Part shown: in pieces, positions 1-8,846 of the stretch | How positions within the stretch are numbered: position 1 is the stretch's first letter | Layout: each line of letters begins with the position of its first letter | NCBI GenBank assembly: GCA_013152205.1 | Contig: JAADGV010000018.1 | Coordinates: 1-64,000 of the forward strand | Reading direction: 5' to 3' | DNA length: 64,000 nucleotides | From: Planctomycetota bacterium | Lineage (GTDB): Bacteria; Planctomycetota; Planctomycetia; Pirellulales; Lacipirellulaceae | Translations under genes and position numbers: made by a program | Notes under the pieces: generated by a model | What the model was told of the DNA's origin: nothing | Seen by the model: only the letters and a program-made list of their open reading frames with translations | Database searches by the model: none

Positions 1-1
1 C

Positions 2-64
2 GCCTCAGAGCAGCAAGTCGAACATGCCAAACAACTTACCGCGCGGAACAAGGAAAAGGGTTAA
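2..64 (+). CDS. C-terminal tail of a protein that starts before the window
   Basis: Frame 2 is open from the first base to a TAA at 62-64 and encodes a polar, charged 20-residue tail ending in KEKG. The alternative frame 1 stays open longer but reads straight through the palindromic repeat at 74-149, which makes it less likely. There is too little sequence to name a product. Confidence 0.3.
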   Translation, partial: ASEQQVEHAKQLTARNKEKG

Positions 65-73
65 CGGCGTTGA

Positions 74-149
74 GTGCCACTGCCTGGCTTGCCCAGCAGT
101 GTGAAGCGGGTATCAGGATTCCACTGCTGGACGAGCCAGACAGTGGCAC
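74..149. repeat. Palindromic dispersed repeat, copy 1
   Basis: Two 28-base arms of the type GTGCCACTGTCTGG...CCAGCAGTG are arranged as an inverted repeat around a roughly 20-base loop. The same element occurs at 42103-42177, and a copy disrupted by an insertion sequence lies at 32275-33829. It sits just after a gene end and could fold into a strong RNA hairpin. There is no T-run, so it is not an obvious terminator. Confidence 0.85.
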
Positions 150-582
150 CCAGCCATCTACCTCACCAGATCAAAAATCATAAATCAAACATCTCACATC
201 ATTCAGGACAAAACCCTAGTCCCTAACCCCTATTTCCCCAGCCCCTAACCCCCAATATTGTCCACCCCAATGGGCATTCCCAGTATTTCGTGCCAAAACT
301 AACCCCTCATACACTGCCATAGAAGCACCAACCAACATAGTTTTGTCCAATAAAGTCCCCCAGCCGCTCGCGGCTTAGCCAAATCAAAAATCTTAAATCA
401 ACAATCAAACATCCCATCCTTCCCGCTAGCACTCCGATGTTCCAATTATGCAGGTTATCCCGAATATTCCCTCAACCGAAGCTTTGCCGACAACCGATCT
501 CTATGTTGGAATCACTCGTCTGCACGGTCATGTTCTGTGCAGGCTCAACGCTTACCCGCAAGCCTTCGAGGGGGGAAATTCG
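150..582. other. Non-coding region with one dispersed repeat
   Basis: This stretch has no convincing gene. Bases 251-414 match, in inverted orientation, the stretch at 8847-9012. The rest is low-complexity sequence rich in ATCAAAAATC- and CCCCTAACC-like motifs. Confidence 0.6.
251..414 (+). repeat. 165-bp dispersed repeat, copy A
   Basis: The sequence matches the reverse complement of 8847-9012. The last roughly 78 bases (from the AACATAGTTTTG motif onward) look identical, and the first half diverges. It contains a short palindrome, CAGCCGCTCGCGGCTTAG. No reading frame in it looks like a protein. Confidence 0.85.
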
Positions 583-912
583 ATGGTCCGCCGGATCTTC
601 TTGGCTACCTGTTGCGCCGGGGCGCTCGCATGTTGTTTGGCCCAGGCCGACACAGCCAACGCTCAGCAAGCATACGGTCGCGCATGGGGTCAAACCTACT
701 CGACCCAAGACTGGAATCGCTTCTACCACTACCCGTATGTCTACTACCCTCAGAACTTCTGGGGCGACGAGTATTACCGAAGTGCCGACAGCCTGTACTA
801 CCGCTATCCGCCAGAAATGCGCATCCCGGTCTACAACCGAAAGTGGCACAACTACTACCCCAACCGTCGCCGTTTCCACAGCGGCCACCACTTTGTGCTC
901 GACGTCTTTTGA
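583..912 (+). CDS. Small secreted Tyr/Arg-rich protein, unknown function
   Basis: The 109-aa product begins with a clear signal peptide (MVRR then a hydrophobic stretch, cleavage likely after ANA near residue 28). The mature part is short and very rich in Tyr, Asn, Arg and His (for example YHYPYVYYPQNFWGDEYY). The ATG at 583 was preferred because GAGGGGG lies about 6 bases upstream and the signal peptide begins there. A longer frame from 448 adds a non-signal N-terminus. A hairpin terminator follows at 948. It resembles small exported proteins of planctomycetes in general style, but I cannot name a family. Confidence 0.7.
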   Translation: MVRRIFLATCCAGALACCLAQADTANAQQAYGRAWGQTYSTQDWNRFYHYPYVYYPQNFWGDEYYRSADSLYYRYPPEMRIPVYNRKWHNYYPNRRRFHSGHHFVLDVF

Positions 913-947
913 TTCGAGACCGGTGAAAGAACACCTAGAACACCGCC

Positions 948-977
948 AAAGCCCAGGGGTTGCAACCTCTGGGCTTT
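948..977 (+). terminator. Hairpin terminator after the small secreted protein
   Basis: AAAGCCCAG(G)GG pairs with CC(T)CTGGGCTTT around a short GTTGCAA loop, 36 bases after the stop codon at 912. The A and T runs lie within the stem. The minus-strand deacylase gene ends at 988, so the hairpin could serve both directions. Confidence 0.7.
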
Positions 978-987
978 CGTGCGTGTG

Positions 988-2208
988 CTACCCACGCTCA
1001 CCGCACGCTAGGCGATAAAACACCTCGGTCGCCTTCGAAAGCTGGTCGATTGCCAGCCATTCGTCTTCGGTATGCGCTTGATCGATCGAGCCTGGCCCAA
1101 AAACCACGGTAGGAATGTCGTCAGCCATAATCGCCGGAGCATCGGTGCCATACGGAACCCCAACCAGTTCCGACGATAGACCCATGCCATGCACAACTGA
1201 TGCAATCCGCTCTGCCAAAGCTCGGTTGTTCTCATCCCCTAGCCCTAGGCTAGCGATCCAAGGCCGATCGTGAACGACCTCGACGCCTTCTCGTTGGACT
1301 CGTTCGTTCACATACGCCGTCAGTTGCTCATAGGCGTCCTCAGGAGCCTGTCCTGGCACCAGCCGGTGATCAATGTCAATCACCACATGGTCAGGCACGA
1401 TGTTCACGCCTGTGCCGCCACGGATCGTACTCACGCAAACCGTAGGACGTCCACAGCGAGGATGAAGCTCGCGTTGGCACAGTTGCTCGTGATAATCTTC
1501 GATCACCCGTGCAACATCCGACATTGCATAGATGGCGTTACTTCCACGCTCTGGCTGCGAAGAATGGGCAGCTCGCCCCCGAGTATGGCATTGCCAACGC
1601 ACCACCCCCCGATGCGCTACCACCACATCAAGCTGCGTAGGCTCGGTAACAATCGCCATCTGAGGACGCAACCGGCGTAGCTCTTCAACCGCAAGTGGCC
1701 CGGTAACCGATTCAGGATCAATCACCACAGCCTCGTCCTTCGACCACAGCCGCGACAATGCCGACGCTCCGGTGAATCCACACTCTTCGTTAATCGTGAG
1801 CCCCAGCACGATCGTAGGCCCCTGTCGGGCACCTTCTGCCTGAACACGGCCCAAAGCCGCCAACATAGCCGCCATGCCCCCTTTGATGTCGCACGCCCCA
1901 CGCCCCCAAATACGGCCATCACGCTCTTCACCGCCAAAGGGGTCGATCTGCATCCCTTCAACCCCGACCGTATCCTGGTGGACCTCCCAAAGCATCACCT
2001 CCGACTCGCTGCCAGGAAAGACAGCCACCAGATTGTCGCGTCCCGGGTCGACCACCTGCCGTAGCCAGCCAACGCCAAGCTCTTCCAACAAGCCCTGCAC
2101 ATAATCGGTCAACGGGGCTTCGCCCCCCGATCCGTCAGCGGCAAACGCCGGATTGACGCTCGGCGTACGTACCAGTTGCTTCAACAAGTCGGTTTCTTTG
2201 AGCGACAT
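988..2208 (-). CDS. M20-family metallo-deacylase (ArgE/DapE type)
   Basis: The 406-aa product is a zinc-dependent amide hydrolase of the acetylornithine deacetylase / succinyl-diaminopimelate desuccinylase family. The metal and catalytic residues expected for M20 are visible: H77 and D79 in HQDTV, D107 in GACDIKGG, the E141-E142 pair in NEECG, and a late His in the SIDQAHTEDEW motif. The M20 dimerisation domain lies between (HRGVVRWQCHTRGRAAHSS region). ATG 2208 was chosen over the upstream codon at 2244 because AAGGAATG lies 7 bases before it. The substrate cannot be decided: an acylated amino acid is likely, but no arg or dap neighbours are present. Confidence 0.88.
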   Translation of the reverse strand: MSLKETDLLKQLVRTPSVNPAFAADGSGGEAPLTDYVQGLLEELGVGWLRQVVDPGRDNLVAVFPGSESEVMLWEVHQDTVGVEGMQIDPFGGEERDGRIWGRGACDIKGGMAAMLAALGRVQAEGARQGPTIVLGLTINEECGFTGASALSRLWSKDEAVVIDPESVTGPLAVEELRRLRPQMAIVTEPTQLDVVVAHRGVVRWQCHTRGRAAHSSQPERGSNAIYAMSDVARVIEDYHEQLCQRELHPRCGRPTVCVSTIRGGTGVNIVPDHVVIDIDHRLVPGQAPEDAYEQLTAYVNERVQREGVEVVHDRPWIASLGLGDENNRALAERIASVVHGMGLSSELVGVPYGTDAPAIMADDIPTVVFGPGSIDQAHTEDEWLAIDQLSKATEVFYRLACGERG

Positions 2209-2386
2209 ACCCCATTCCTTCTTTCGTACGCAGCCGCCCGACACCTTGGCATTTTCCCGCGGGGCGATATGGTAAAGGGACAGTCTCGGCTATCCGTCCC
2301 TCAGATGGTAGCACTCAATCGTCTCTAAGCCAATTCACCCGCTTCCAAACGGGCTGGCGTCAAATACAAGAGGAGTTCCCCCCGCA

Positions 2387-3466
2387 ATGTCCGACAGTCC
2401 GATCGATGCCTCGATAGTTGATGAGGTACTACAAAACTTTGCCGACCCAGAAACTGGCCGCAACATCAAACAAATGGAGCAGGTTCGCGACGTCTCGATC
2501 GACGACAATCGCGTGCAGGTCACCCTAGGGCTGACCACTTACTCGGCCCCACTTTGGGAAGAAACCTGCCAACAGTTGCAAGATCGCTTGCAAGCCAAGC
2601 TTGGTAGCGATGCAAAGGTAACCGTAAAAACGGTTGAACACGACCGGCCCGCTCAACCCATTGGCAACATCGGCCTCACCGCAAAAAGCGTCATCGCTGT
2701 TGGCTCAGGCAAGGGAGGTGTAGGCAAAAGCACCGTAGCTGCTTCGCTGGCCTACGGCCTGAAAAACGCCGGCTGCAAAGTCGGCCTTATGGATGCCGAC
2801 GTCTATGGCCCAAGTATCCCTCATCTATTGGGAGTCAACGAGCGCCCCGAAGCCGTCGAAAAACGTTTGCGCCCCGTGGTTGCTGATGGGATCCGCGTAA
2901 TGAGCATGGGTTTCCTAGTGTCCCCTGGCGAAGCGGTCGTCTGGCGCGGTCCGATGTTGCACGGCGTCATTACCCAATTTCTTCGTGACACTGACTGGGG
3001 CGACCTCGATTATCTAATCATCGATATGCCGCCTGGTACTGGCGACATAGCCCTTACCCTCTCACAACTCCTCCCTTTAACCGGAGCTGTTGTCGTTTGC
3101 ACACCGCAAGAGGTTGCCTTACTTGATGCCGTGAAAGCCATTGCCATGTTCCGCAAGGTTAACATCCCGCTATTAGGCATGGTCGAAAATATGAGTTACT
3201 TTCTTTGCCCCGATAACGGAAAGCGTTACGACATCTTCGGATCAGGAGGCGCTCGCCGTAGCGCTGAAGAACTTGATGTGCCGTTCTTGGGCGAAGTGCC
3301 CATTCAGATTCCTATCCGCGAACGTGGCGATGCAGGCGACACCGCGGGCAATTTCAACGACCAAGAATCGGCGCCGCACTTCCAGCGCATCTGCTACAGC
3401 TTGGTAAAGAACATCGCTTCGCAAAAAACGGCCGAGCCGCCTATGCCCAGCCTCTCCGTCTTGTAG
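2387..3466 (+). CDS. mrp: Mrp/ApbC-family Fe-S carrier ATPase
   Basis: The 359-aa protein has an N-terminal MIP18/DUF59 domain (about residues 8-85) and a ParA/MinD-like P-loop ATPase domain with GKGGVGKS at 108-115, followed by MDADVYGPSIPHLLG. This architecture is that of bacterial Mrp (ApbC), which holds and transfers iron-sulfur clusters in the cytoplasm. The usual CPxC cluster motif reads C274-P-D-N277, so the second cysteine is missing. The start is supported by AGAGGAG upstream of ATG 2387. The gene stands alone, divergent from the deacylase gene. Confidence 0.92.
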   Translation: MSDSPIDASIVDEVLQNFADPETGRNIKQMEQVRDVSIDDNRVQVTLGLTTYSAPLWEETCQQLQDRLQAKLGSDAKVTVKTVEHDRPAQPIGNIGLTAKSVIAVGSGKGGVGKSTVAASLAYGLKNAGCKVGLMDADVYGPSIPHLLGVNERPEAVEKRLRPVVADGIRVMSMGFLVSPGEAVVWRGPMLHGVITQFLRDTDWGDLDYLIIDMPPGTGDIALTLSQLLPLTGAVVVCTPQEVALLDAVKAIAMFRKVNIPLLGMVENMSYFLCPDNGKRYDIFGSGGARRSAEELDVPFLGEVPIQIPIRERGDAGDTAGNFNDQESAPHFQRICYSLVKNIASQKTAEPPMPSLSVL

Positions 3467-3660
3467 TCGGATTCAGCTCCAGACCTAGAGTGGGCAATTT
3501 CGCTCTGTGGATAACTCGTTGGCTAACCAACGAGCCGATAGCCCAACCTTGGCTATGCGGCTTGCCCCAAGCCAAGCACAGGAAAGCAGATCTGACACGA
3601 GAGGGCCTTGCAAGCAGTCCCCCCTCAATAGGGGCAGGGAGCCTCTCTGAAGAGACCTCG

Positions 3661-3694
3661 AAAAAAAGGCCGCCCTGTCTGCGACAGGGACAGC
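3661..3694 (-). terminator. Rho-independent terminator for the lysine-repeat gene
   Basis: Read on the minus strand, a GC-rich hairpin (GTCCCTGTC, loop GCA, GACAGGG, with flanking GGC/GCC pairs) is followed directly by seven Ts. It lies about 50 bases downstream of the stop codon at 3744. Confidence 0.85.
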
Positions 3695-3743
3695 CTCGTT
3701 TGTGTTTCTCGGCAGCCGAGGCTACCTCAACCAAGCAAGACGC

Positions 3744-3998
3744 TTAGCGCTTCTTCTTGCGCTTAGCCGCCTTCTTTTTCTTCTTGGCAGCCTTCTTTTT
3801 GGTCTTCTTCTTGGCAGCCTTCTTCTTGGCTACCTTTTTCTTAGTCTTCTTCTTGGCAGCTTTTTTCTTGGTCTTCTTCTTAGCTACCTTTTTCTTAGTC
3901 TTCTTCTTGGCTACCTTCTTTTTTGTCTTCTTCTTAGCTACCTTCTTCTTCGCAGCCTTTTTCTTGGCAGCTTTCTTCTTCTTTTTCTTTTTAGCCAC
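3744..3998 (-). CDS. Lysine-repeat, histone H1-like DNA-binding protein
   Basis: The 84-residue product is almost only Lys, Ala, Val and Thr, in an imperfect repeat of the type KKKVAKKKTK, and ends in RKKKR. Such sequences match the histone H1 C-terminal-like and AlgP-like tails found in several bacterial phyla, which bind DNA non-specifically. There is no globular domain. Translation probably starts at GTG 3998, with GGAGG 8 bases upstream. The gene has its own terminator and a long leader, so it looks like a real, separately transcribed gene rather than a shadow. A nucleoid role is an inference from composition. Confidence 0.82.
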   Translation of the reverse strand: MAKKKKKKKAAKKKAAKKKVAKKKTKKKVAKKKTKKKVAKKKTKKKAAKKKTKKKVAKKKAAKKKTKKKAAKKKKKAAKRKKKR

Positions 3999-4360
3999 AG
4001 TTAATCCTCCATAAAGGGTTCGGGTGGTTCGCTCTCATAGGTCGTAACGATTGTCTAAGAACGATGGACACCCCAAAAGAAAACATGGCGCCCTTCCAAG
4101 GCGACACGACGTTTCGCTGTAAACAGGAACTCATGTTCGTACGTATGTCAGATGCGAAACCGTGAGATGCTATGACAACAAAACAAAAAGCAAACGCACA
4201 TCCATGAAGCTGTTCGACATATTTGTACGAATTCATAGGATTTGTGCAACACTTTTTTGGCAAAAAAATTGCTCATCTACAAAAAAAATGGGCTCGCTAC
4301 CCTGATAAGCAAACATTTTCATGATGCGAATTGGCTTAGCTCGCCCGAATCTTTAACAAA
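3999..4360. other. Upstream region of the lysine-repeat gene
   Basis: This 360-base AT-richer stretch lies between two minus-strand genes. It probably contains the promoter and leader of the lysine-repeat gene. I see no convincing reading frame or RNA motif. Confidence 0.5.
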
Positions 4361-5179
4361 TTAGTAAAGCGAAATTGTTGTTCCGTCGTGCAATCGTCCC
4401 TGTGGTTGTTGTGCATGTCGCGGGATGGAAAACATGGACCAACTTTCGGGACGCAGAGCGCGCAAATACCAAGTCAACAATCGATGGTTTTCTTGGGTTG
4501 GATTTTCATTCAACTTAGCACCCGCTAATGCAAACAGATCTCGCCATATTGCCAGGTAAGACGACATGCGTGGATGAATCGGGTCGAGGCCGTACCATTC
4601 GTTTTTTACTATAAAAATAGGGGTATTCCTAGATTCAGAAAGCAAATGGAGACGTTCGCTTAGCCGTTCAGCTCGGGCCAACATCTCTGTCCAAGTGAGT
4701 CGGCAACCAGGGAAAAGCACGGAGCGAAAGAGTCGATAACGGGCCTCGCCAACGTCATATAATGTGCTCATTGGTAGGTCGCTTAGCACCACGCGAGCTG
4801 CAAGCGAATCGAGTCGATCTAAGCACGTTTCAATCCACTCGACGACCGTCTCAACGGGTACTTCGTAGGCAAGATCGTTACCAATATCGGTAACAAAAGC
4901 TGTTGTTGGAGTTTGAGAATTGTGTTTCAACACGTCCCAAATTTTGCTCTGAAAAATTCCTGAATTTTTTTTCAAAAAAAAGTGCGACTCTTGTCCATAA
5001 GAGCGTCCAAATCCCATTGCAGCCAAAATTGAGAGTGGACGTTCAAACGATGACAACGCGGCGCTAACAACAGTTGGAAACGCGCGAGTGAGGTTACTTG
5101 CACCTAACAACACGATGCGTCTTGGTTGTGTTTGCGTCTCAAAGTGAGACCATACATCTAGTTTTACGTTGTCGTTCAA
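4361..5179 (-). CDS. SGNH/GDSL-like hydrolase domain protein
   Basis: The 272-aa product keeps the four SGNH landmarks: a block I serine in LLGASNLTR (near residues 24-32), a glycine-rich GFGRSYG, GND in block III, and the D-x-x-H pair in GLDPIHP near the C-terminus. This family includes esterases and carbohydrate acyl hydrolases, and the substrate cannot be inferred here. No signal peptide is seen, so it is probably cytoplasmic. The start codon would be TTG at 5179 without a clear ribosome binding site, so the exact N-terminus is uncertain. Confidence 0.68.
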   Translation of the reverse strand: MNDNVKLDVWSHFETQTQPRRIVLLGASNLTRAFPTVVSAALSSFERPLSILAAMGFGRSYGQESHFFLKKNSGIFQSKIWDVLKHNSQTPTTAFVTDIGNDLAYEVPVETVVEWIETCLDRLDSLAARVVLSDLPMSTLYDVGEARYRLFRSVLFPGCRLTWTEMLARAERLSERLHLLSESRNTPIFIVKNEWYGLDPIHPRMSSYLAIWRDLFALAGAKLNENPTQENHRLLTWYLRALRPESWSMFSIPRHAQQPQGRLHDGTTISLY

Positions 5180-5258
5180 GGCTGTTTTGCGCTAGATGTT
5201 GTGGTTTTTTATTATTACGAAGAAGAATCTAAACGTACTGCCTAGCAACCATATTGCG

Positions 5259-6029
5259 TTACCAAAGGCTTGCCCGATATGCCTGTAGTGCGCGGTAACT
5301 TGAGTAAGCCAAGTACCCAAACATCAAAACAACAAAGAAAGAACCCCAAGAAAGGCCAACAATAGCCATCGCAACCGCTGCAACGATCGAAATTTGCAAA
5401 GAACGCATCATTCCTTGACGAGGTTGGCCTAGTAGACAGAGTTCTCGAGAGATTTGGCCGCCGTCCAACGGGTAGATGGGCAATAGGTTGACTGCTCCCC
5501 ACATGACGTTGATCCACAGGAGATCGGATACCATTCGGTTCGCAGGGTCTGATGGGAACGGTTGCCAGTAGAAGATAAGACCCAGCATGTTGCTTCCGAT
5601 TAAGCCGGGTATCGCTGGCAGGTTCAAATTACCCAGACTAACTCCCGCCCCATAACCCAGGGCATTTATTGCGATAAGCAAGGCCGTCGCTAGTAAGAAA
5701 CCGGCCCCTGGGCCGGCCAGCGAAATAAGTATCTGAGACCGGGTTGATCGATCGCAATCGTCACAAATTGCCAAACCACCCATGCCGTACAGCACGATGC
5801 GTGGTCGGCCTCCATAGCGACGCTGCATTAGCGCATGACCGAGTTCGTGGATCGTGATCGACAAGAGCAAAGCGACAATCCAGATCAGCACCCTCGCAGG
5901 AGGAGCCTCACTGCCTTGAATACCCAAGATCAAGGCAACGATCCAAAAGAACGGATGAATACGCACCGGGATTCCCAGCACGCGAAAATGCACGTCACCC
6001 TGGCTTGCCGGAGGCTCTGCTAATATCAC
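5259..6029 (-). CDS. M50 (site-2-protease-type) membrane metalloprotease
   Basis: The 256-aa polytopic protein has the zinc motif HELGH (in SITIHELGHALMQ) and the downstream motif NLLPIYPLDGGQ, which supplies the third metal ligand Asp. It has about six hydrophobic segments. These are the features of SpoIVFB/RseP-like intramembrane proteases. A CDDC motif sits in the loop after the first active-site helix. It starts with GTG 6029, preceded by AGGAAGG. It lies 40 bases downstream of lpxB on the same strand and is probably co-transcribed. Confidence 0.88.
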   Translation of the reverse strand: MILAEPPASQGDVHFRVLGIPVRIHPFFWIVALILGIQGSEAPPARVLIWIVALLLSITIHELGHALMQRRYGGRPRIVLYGMGGLAICDDCDRSTRSQILISLAGPGAGFLLATALLIAINALGYGAGVSLGNLNLPAIPGLIGSNMLGLIFYWQPFPSDPANRMVSDLLWINVMWGAVNLLPIYPLDGGQISRELCLLGQPRQGMMRSLQISIVAAVAMAIVGLSWGSFFVVLMFGYLAYSSYRALQAYRASLW

Positions 6030-6069
6030 GCGTGACCTTCCTATTAGAGCCGTTCGATTGAGGGCAAGC

Positions 6070-7308
6070 TCATGCAGCGTCCGTCTGAGGGGCCGCTACG
6101 GTGCCGCTCGCGTCTGTGTTTGCCGGTTGTACCAAGTGGGAGATATAGTCGGCGGCCCGTTGCGAGGCTCCGCCTTGGGCCACTTGGTCTTTGAGCGCAA
6201 CCAGCTCTTGCTCTCGACGCTTGTATTGTTCGGCATCGGTTAGCCAATGGACGAGGTGCTTGGCTAGATCGGCGGTACGATCCTTGCAAGTTAGGTATTC
6301 GGGCATCAACACATGCTGGTCGCGAGGATCAGCAGGGTCGTAGATGCCTGCTGAACGATCTGCGAACGGGTCGTCGGCCGTTAGCAAATTGACCAACGTG
6401 ATATAGCGTACTTTTCGAAGAACCTTTTGCACGGTATAGCCCAACCGCGAAATCTGATACAAAATGGCCGAGGGCTTCGTGTGGTAGAGCAACTCGAGCG
6501 AAACCGATCCTGAACAGGCTAGGCAACAGCGGGCCGAGTGGATTAGTTCTGCGGTGCGGGCGACATGGACTTCGGCTTCTTGGCCGCTTTGTTGGACGAT
6601 GTTGTTAACCATTTCCAACTGTTGTTGTTTGAAAACGGCGATGGCGAATCGGGCTTTGGGAACTTCTTGCTGAATAAGTTGGGCGGTTTTTAAGAATTCG
6701 GGCAGGTTGAGACCGATCTCTTGGGTTCTTGAGCCGGGTAGGATGGTTACGAGAGGGCCTGGCAATGCCGCTTGCTGGTCAACAAAGGTGCGATCCAGTG
6801 TGCGTGAGCGTAGTTCGTCGAAATACGGATGACCGACGAAGGTCGCATGGCAGCCGCGATCTTTGAACCATTTTTGCTCAAACGGCAGCTTGCATAGCGC
6901 ATGATCGACGAAACGGCGCATCTTGCTCACGCGCCAACCGGCCCACGCCCATAGCTGGGGCGTGCCGTAGTAGACCACGGGGATGCCTGCTGCTTTGGCC
7001 TTTCGTGCGATCCACCAATTGAATCCCGGGTAGTCGATCAGGATGACCATGTCGGGGCGTTGCTGTTGGAAATAACGATCCGCTCGGCCCAGCAGGTCGA
7101 GGAACTTGCGGATGTTCCACAGCGCCTGTGCTAGCCACATGACGGCCAGTTGGGTGAGGTCGGCATGTAGGTGGCAGCCGGCGGACTTCATTTTAGGGCC
7201 GCCGTAGCCGACGAATTCCCAATCGGGATGCCGATTTTTCAGCGCCTGAATTAGATTTGCGCCATGAAGGTCGCCGCTTGGCTCGCCGACCGAAAAGAAA
7301 ATCTGCAT
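6070..7308 (-). CDS. lpxB: Lipid-A-disaccharide synthase
   Basis: The 412-aa product makes the beta-1,6-linked lipid A disaccharide from UDP-2,3-diacylglucosamine and lipid X at the inner membrane. The N-terminus (FFSVGEPSGDLHGANL) and the internal signatures LIDYPGFNWWIARKAK, VGHPYFDE, LPGSRTQEI and ACSGSVSLELL match LpxB, and the length is normal. It indicates a lipid A-containing outer membrane. The M50 protease gene lies directly downstream and a small putative exported protein directly upstream. Confidence 0.95.
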   Translation of the reverse strand: MQIFFSVGEPSGDLHGANLIQALKNRHPDWEFVGYGGPKMKSAGCHLHADLTQLAVMWLAQALWNIRKFLDLLGRADRYFQQQRPDMVILIDYPGFNWWIARKAKAAGIPVVYYGTPQLWAWAGWRVSKMRRFVDHALCKLPFEQKWFKDRGCHATFVGHPYFDELRSRTLDRTFVDQQAALPGPLVTILPGSRTQEIGLNLPEFLKTAQLIQQEVPKARFAIAVFKQQQLEMVNNIVQQSGQEAEVHVARTAELIHSARCCLACSGSVSLELLYHTKPSAILYQISRLGYTVQKVLRKVRYITLVNLLTADDPFADRSAGIYDPADPRDQHVLMPEYLTCKDRTADLAKHLVHWLTDAEQYKRREQELVALKDQVAQGGASQRAADYISHLVQPANTDASGTVAAPQTDAA

Positions 7309-7416
7309 CCGCTTTGCTTCCTTCGGGCGTTTTGCCCTTTTTCTGTTCGCGAGAGTGTTCTGGTGGAGGGTGTCGTGGCCGACATCGCTAACTTCTGCTG
7401 TTTGGGACAGTGGCCT

Positions 7417-7629
7417 TTATCGCCGGATGCGTTGTGCGTTGCCGGGAATTGGTCCGTCGAAATAGATGACTCCTTGGATTCGGGGGCCATCGATGCGGGC
7501 ATCTTGCGTTTGCAGCTGGTCGAAAATGTCTGTCGGCAGCACGGTCGCTGCTGGTGGGGTGAGCGGTGCCACGCCTAAAGGTGGCGAGAATGTGGCAATA
7601 AAAATACACAGAGCAACGAATCCATTCAT
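7417..7629 (-). CDS. Small putative exported protein upstream of lpxB
   Basis: This 70-aa frame has an ATG at 7629 with GGAGGG 8-10 bases upstream, a short hydrophobic leader (MNGFVALCIFIATFSPP) and a polar tail ending in QRIRR. The stop lies 108 bases before lpxB. The ribosome binding site and leader suggest a real gene. No family is recognised, and a shadow frame in a leader region remains possible. Confidence 0.45.
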   Translation of the reverse strand: MNGFVALCIFIATFSPPLGVAPLTPPAATVLPTDIFDQLQTQDARIDGPRIQGVIYFDGPIPGNAQRIRR

Positions 7630-7742
7630 CTCTAATGCCCTCCAAGAGCAAGGTATCTATCTCAGGCAGTCAAAGCCTATCTATAACATCGTCCTAGTCA
7701 GCAGGGCAAGATAAGTGTTTGCGCCATGAGTGCTAGCACCGG

Positions 7743-8825
7743 CTAGAGATACTCGCTCCAGCCGCGGGCTTCTAGCTCTTTGACGATCTTGCGGATCGAT
7801 TCTTCGTCGTTTTTGTTAGCAACAAGCGTCGCGTCTGGGGTGTGAACAACGATGCAATCTTTCATGCCCAGCGTGACAACCAAGTGATCGTCGGTCGAAC
7901 GGACGATGGTGCCGGTGGTGTTGAGCCCCAAATGTTTACCGAGGATGGTGTTGCCGTTGCTGTCGGTTCCGGCGAGTCGGGCGAGCGATTGCCATCCGCC
8001 GAGGTCGTCCCAATCATAGGGTGCTTCAATCATGGCGACGTTGGTGGCGTGTTCCATGACGGCGTAGTCGATCGAGATGCCTTCGATGGCGGTGAATTCT
8101 TCGGTGAAGACTTGGCCTTGTTGATCGGTGCCCCAAGCGGCGACGATTTTTTCTAAGTGGGCAAGCGTCTTTGGTTGACGCTCAGCCAACGCGTCGAGAA
8201 TGGTCTTTGCTTTCCAGACGAAGATGCCGGAGTTCCAGTAGTAGTCGCCTGAGGCGAGGTATTCGGCTGCGGTGGCGGCATCGGGTTTTTCGCGAAACTG
8301 TTTTACTGTGTAGCTAGGGGCGATCGCATTGTCAGAGGCAATTTCTTTACCACGTTGGATGTAACCGAAAATTTCGGCGGCGTAAGTTGGACGGATGCCG
8401 AAGGTGACGATTCGATCAGGCTCGTCTTGAACCATGGCTGCTGCTTGGCGCAGGGCGGCTTGAAATTTGTTGGTGGCGAGGATGACGTGGTCGGCTGGCA
8501 TCACAGCCATGGTGGCGTCGGGGTCGTTGCGGCCGACAAGCAGCGCTGCCAAGCCGATGCAAGGGGCCGTATCGCGTTTGCAGGGTTCGCCGACCACGGA
8601 GGTGGCTGGTAGCTCGGGCAACTGTTGGCGGATTGGTTCGACCAGACGTTGGTTGGTGACGATTAGCGTCTGCGCAGGAGGTACCAAATCGCCCAAGCGA
8701 TCGATCGTTTGACGGATCATGGTCGAGTCGCCGACCAACGAGAGGAGTTGCTTGGGCGTGGTGGCACGGCTTGCTGGCCAAAATCGGGTGCCGGTTCCGC
8801 CGGCCATGATAACTGCGTGGAGCAT
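7743..8825 (-). CDS. manC: Mannose-1-phosphate guanylyltransferase
   Basis: The 360-aa enzyme makes GDP-mannose from mannose-1-phosphate and GTP. The nucleotidyltransferase signature AGGTGTRFWP is at residues 8-17, and TPKQLL follows. VMPADHVI, FGIRPTYAAEIFGYI, REKP and YYWNSGIFVWK complete the family pattern. It has only the pyrophosphorylase domain, without the C-terminal isomerase domain of bifunctional ManC/AlgA proteins. It fits with the GDP-mannose 4,6-dehydratase encoded at 56457-57524. Confidence 0.93.
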   Translation of the reverse strand: MLHAVIMAGGTGTRFWPASRATTPKQLLSLVGDSTMIRQTIDRLGDLVPPAQTLIVTNQRLVEPIRQQLPELPATSVVGEPCKRDTAPCIGLAALLVGRNDPDATMAVMPADHVILATNKFQAALRQAAAMVQDEPDRIVTFGIRPTYAAEIFGYIQRGKEIASDNAIAPSYTVKQFREKPDAATAAEYLASGDYYWNSGIFVWKAKTILDALAERQPKTLAHLEKIVAAWGTDQQGQVFTEEFTAIEGISIDYAVMEHATNVAMIEAPYDWDDLGGWQSLARLAGTDSNGNTILGKHLGLNTTGTIVRSTDDHLVVTLGMKDCIVVHTPDATLVANKNDEESIRKIVKELEARGWSEYL

Positions 8826-8846
8826 ATTTTTTCTTGTGTGGGGGAA

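Noticed and set aside
437-1018. 193-aa frame on the plus strand across the small secreted protein gene
   Set aside because: It is a shadow of the 583-912 gene, runs through a terminator hairpin and has no signal or family features.
3757-4014. Phe/Leu-rich frames opposite the lysine-repeat gene
   Set aside because: They are the antisense translation of lysine codons (AAG/AAA read as CTT/TTT) and have no ribosome binding site.
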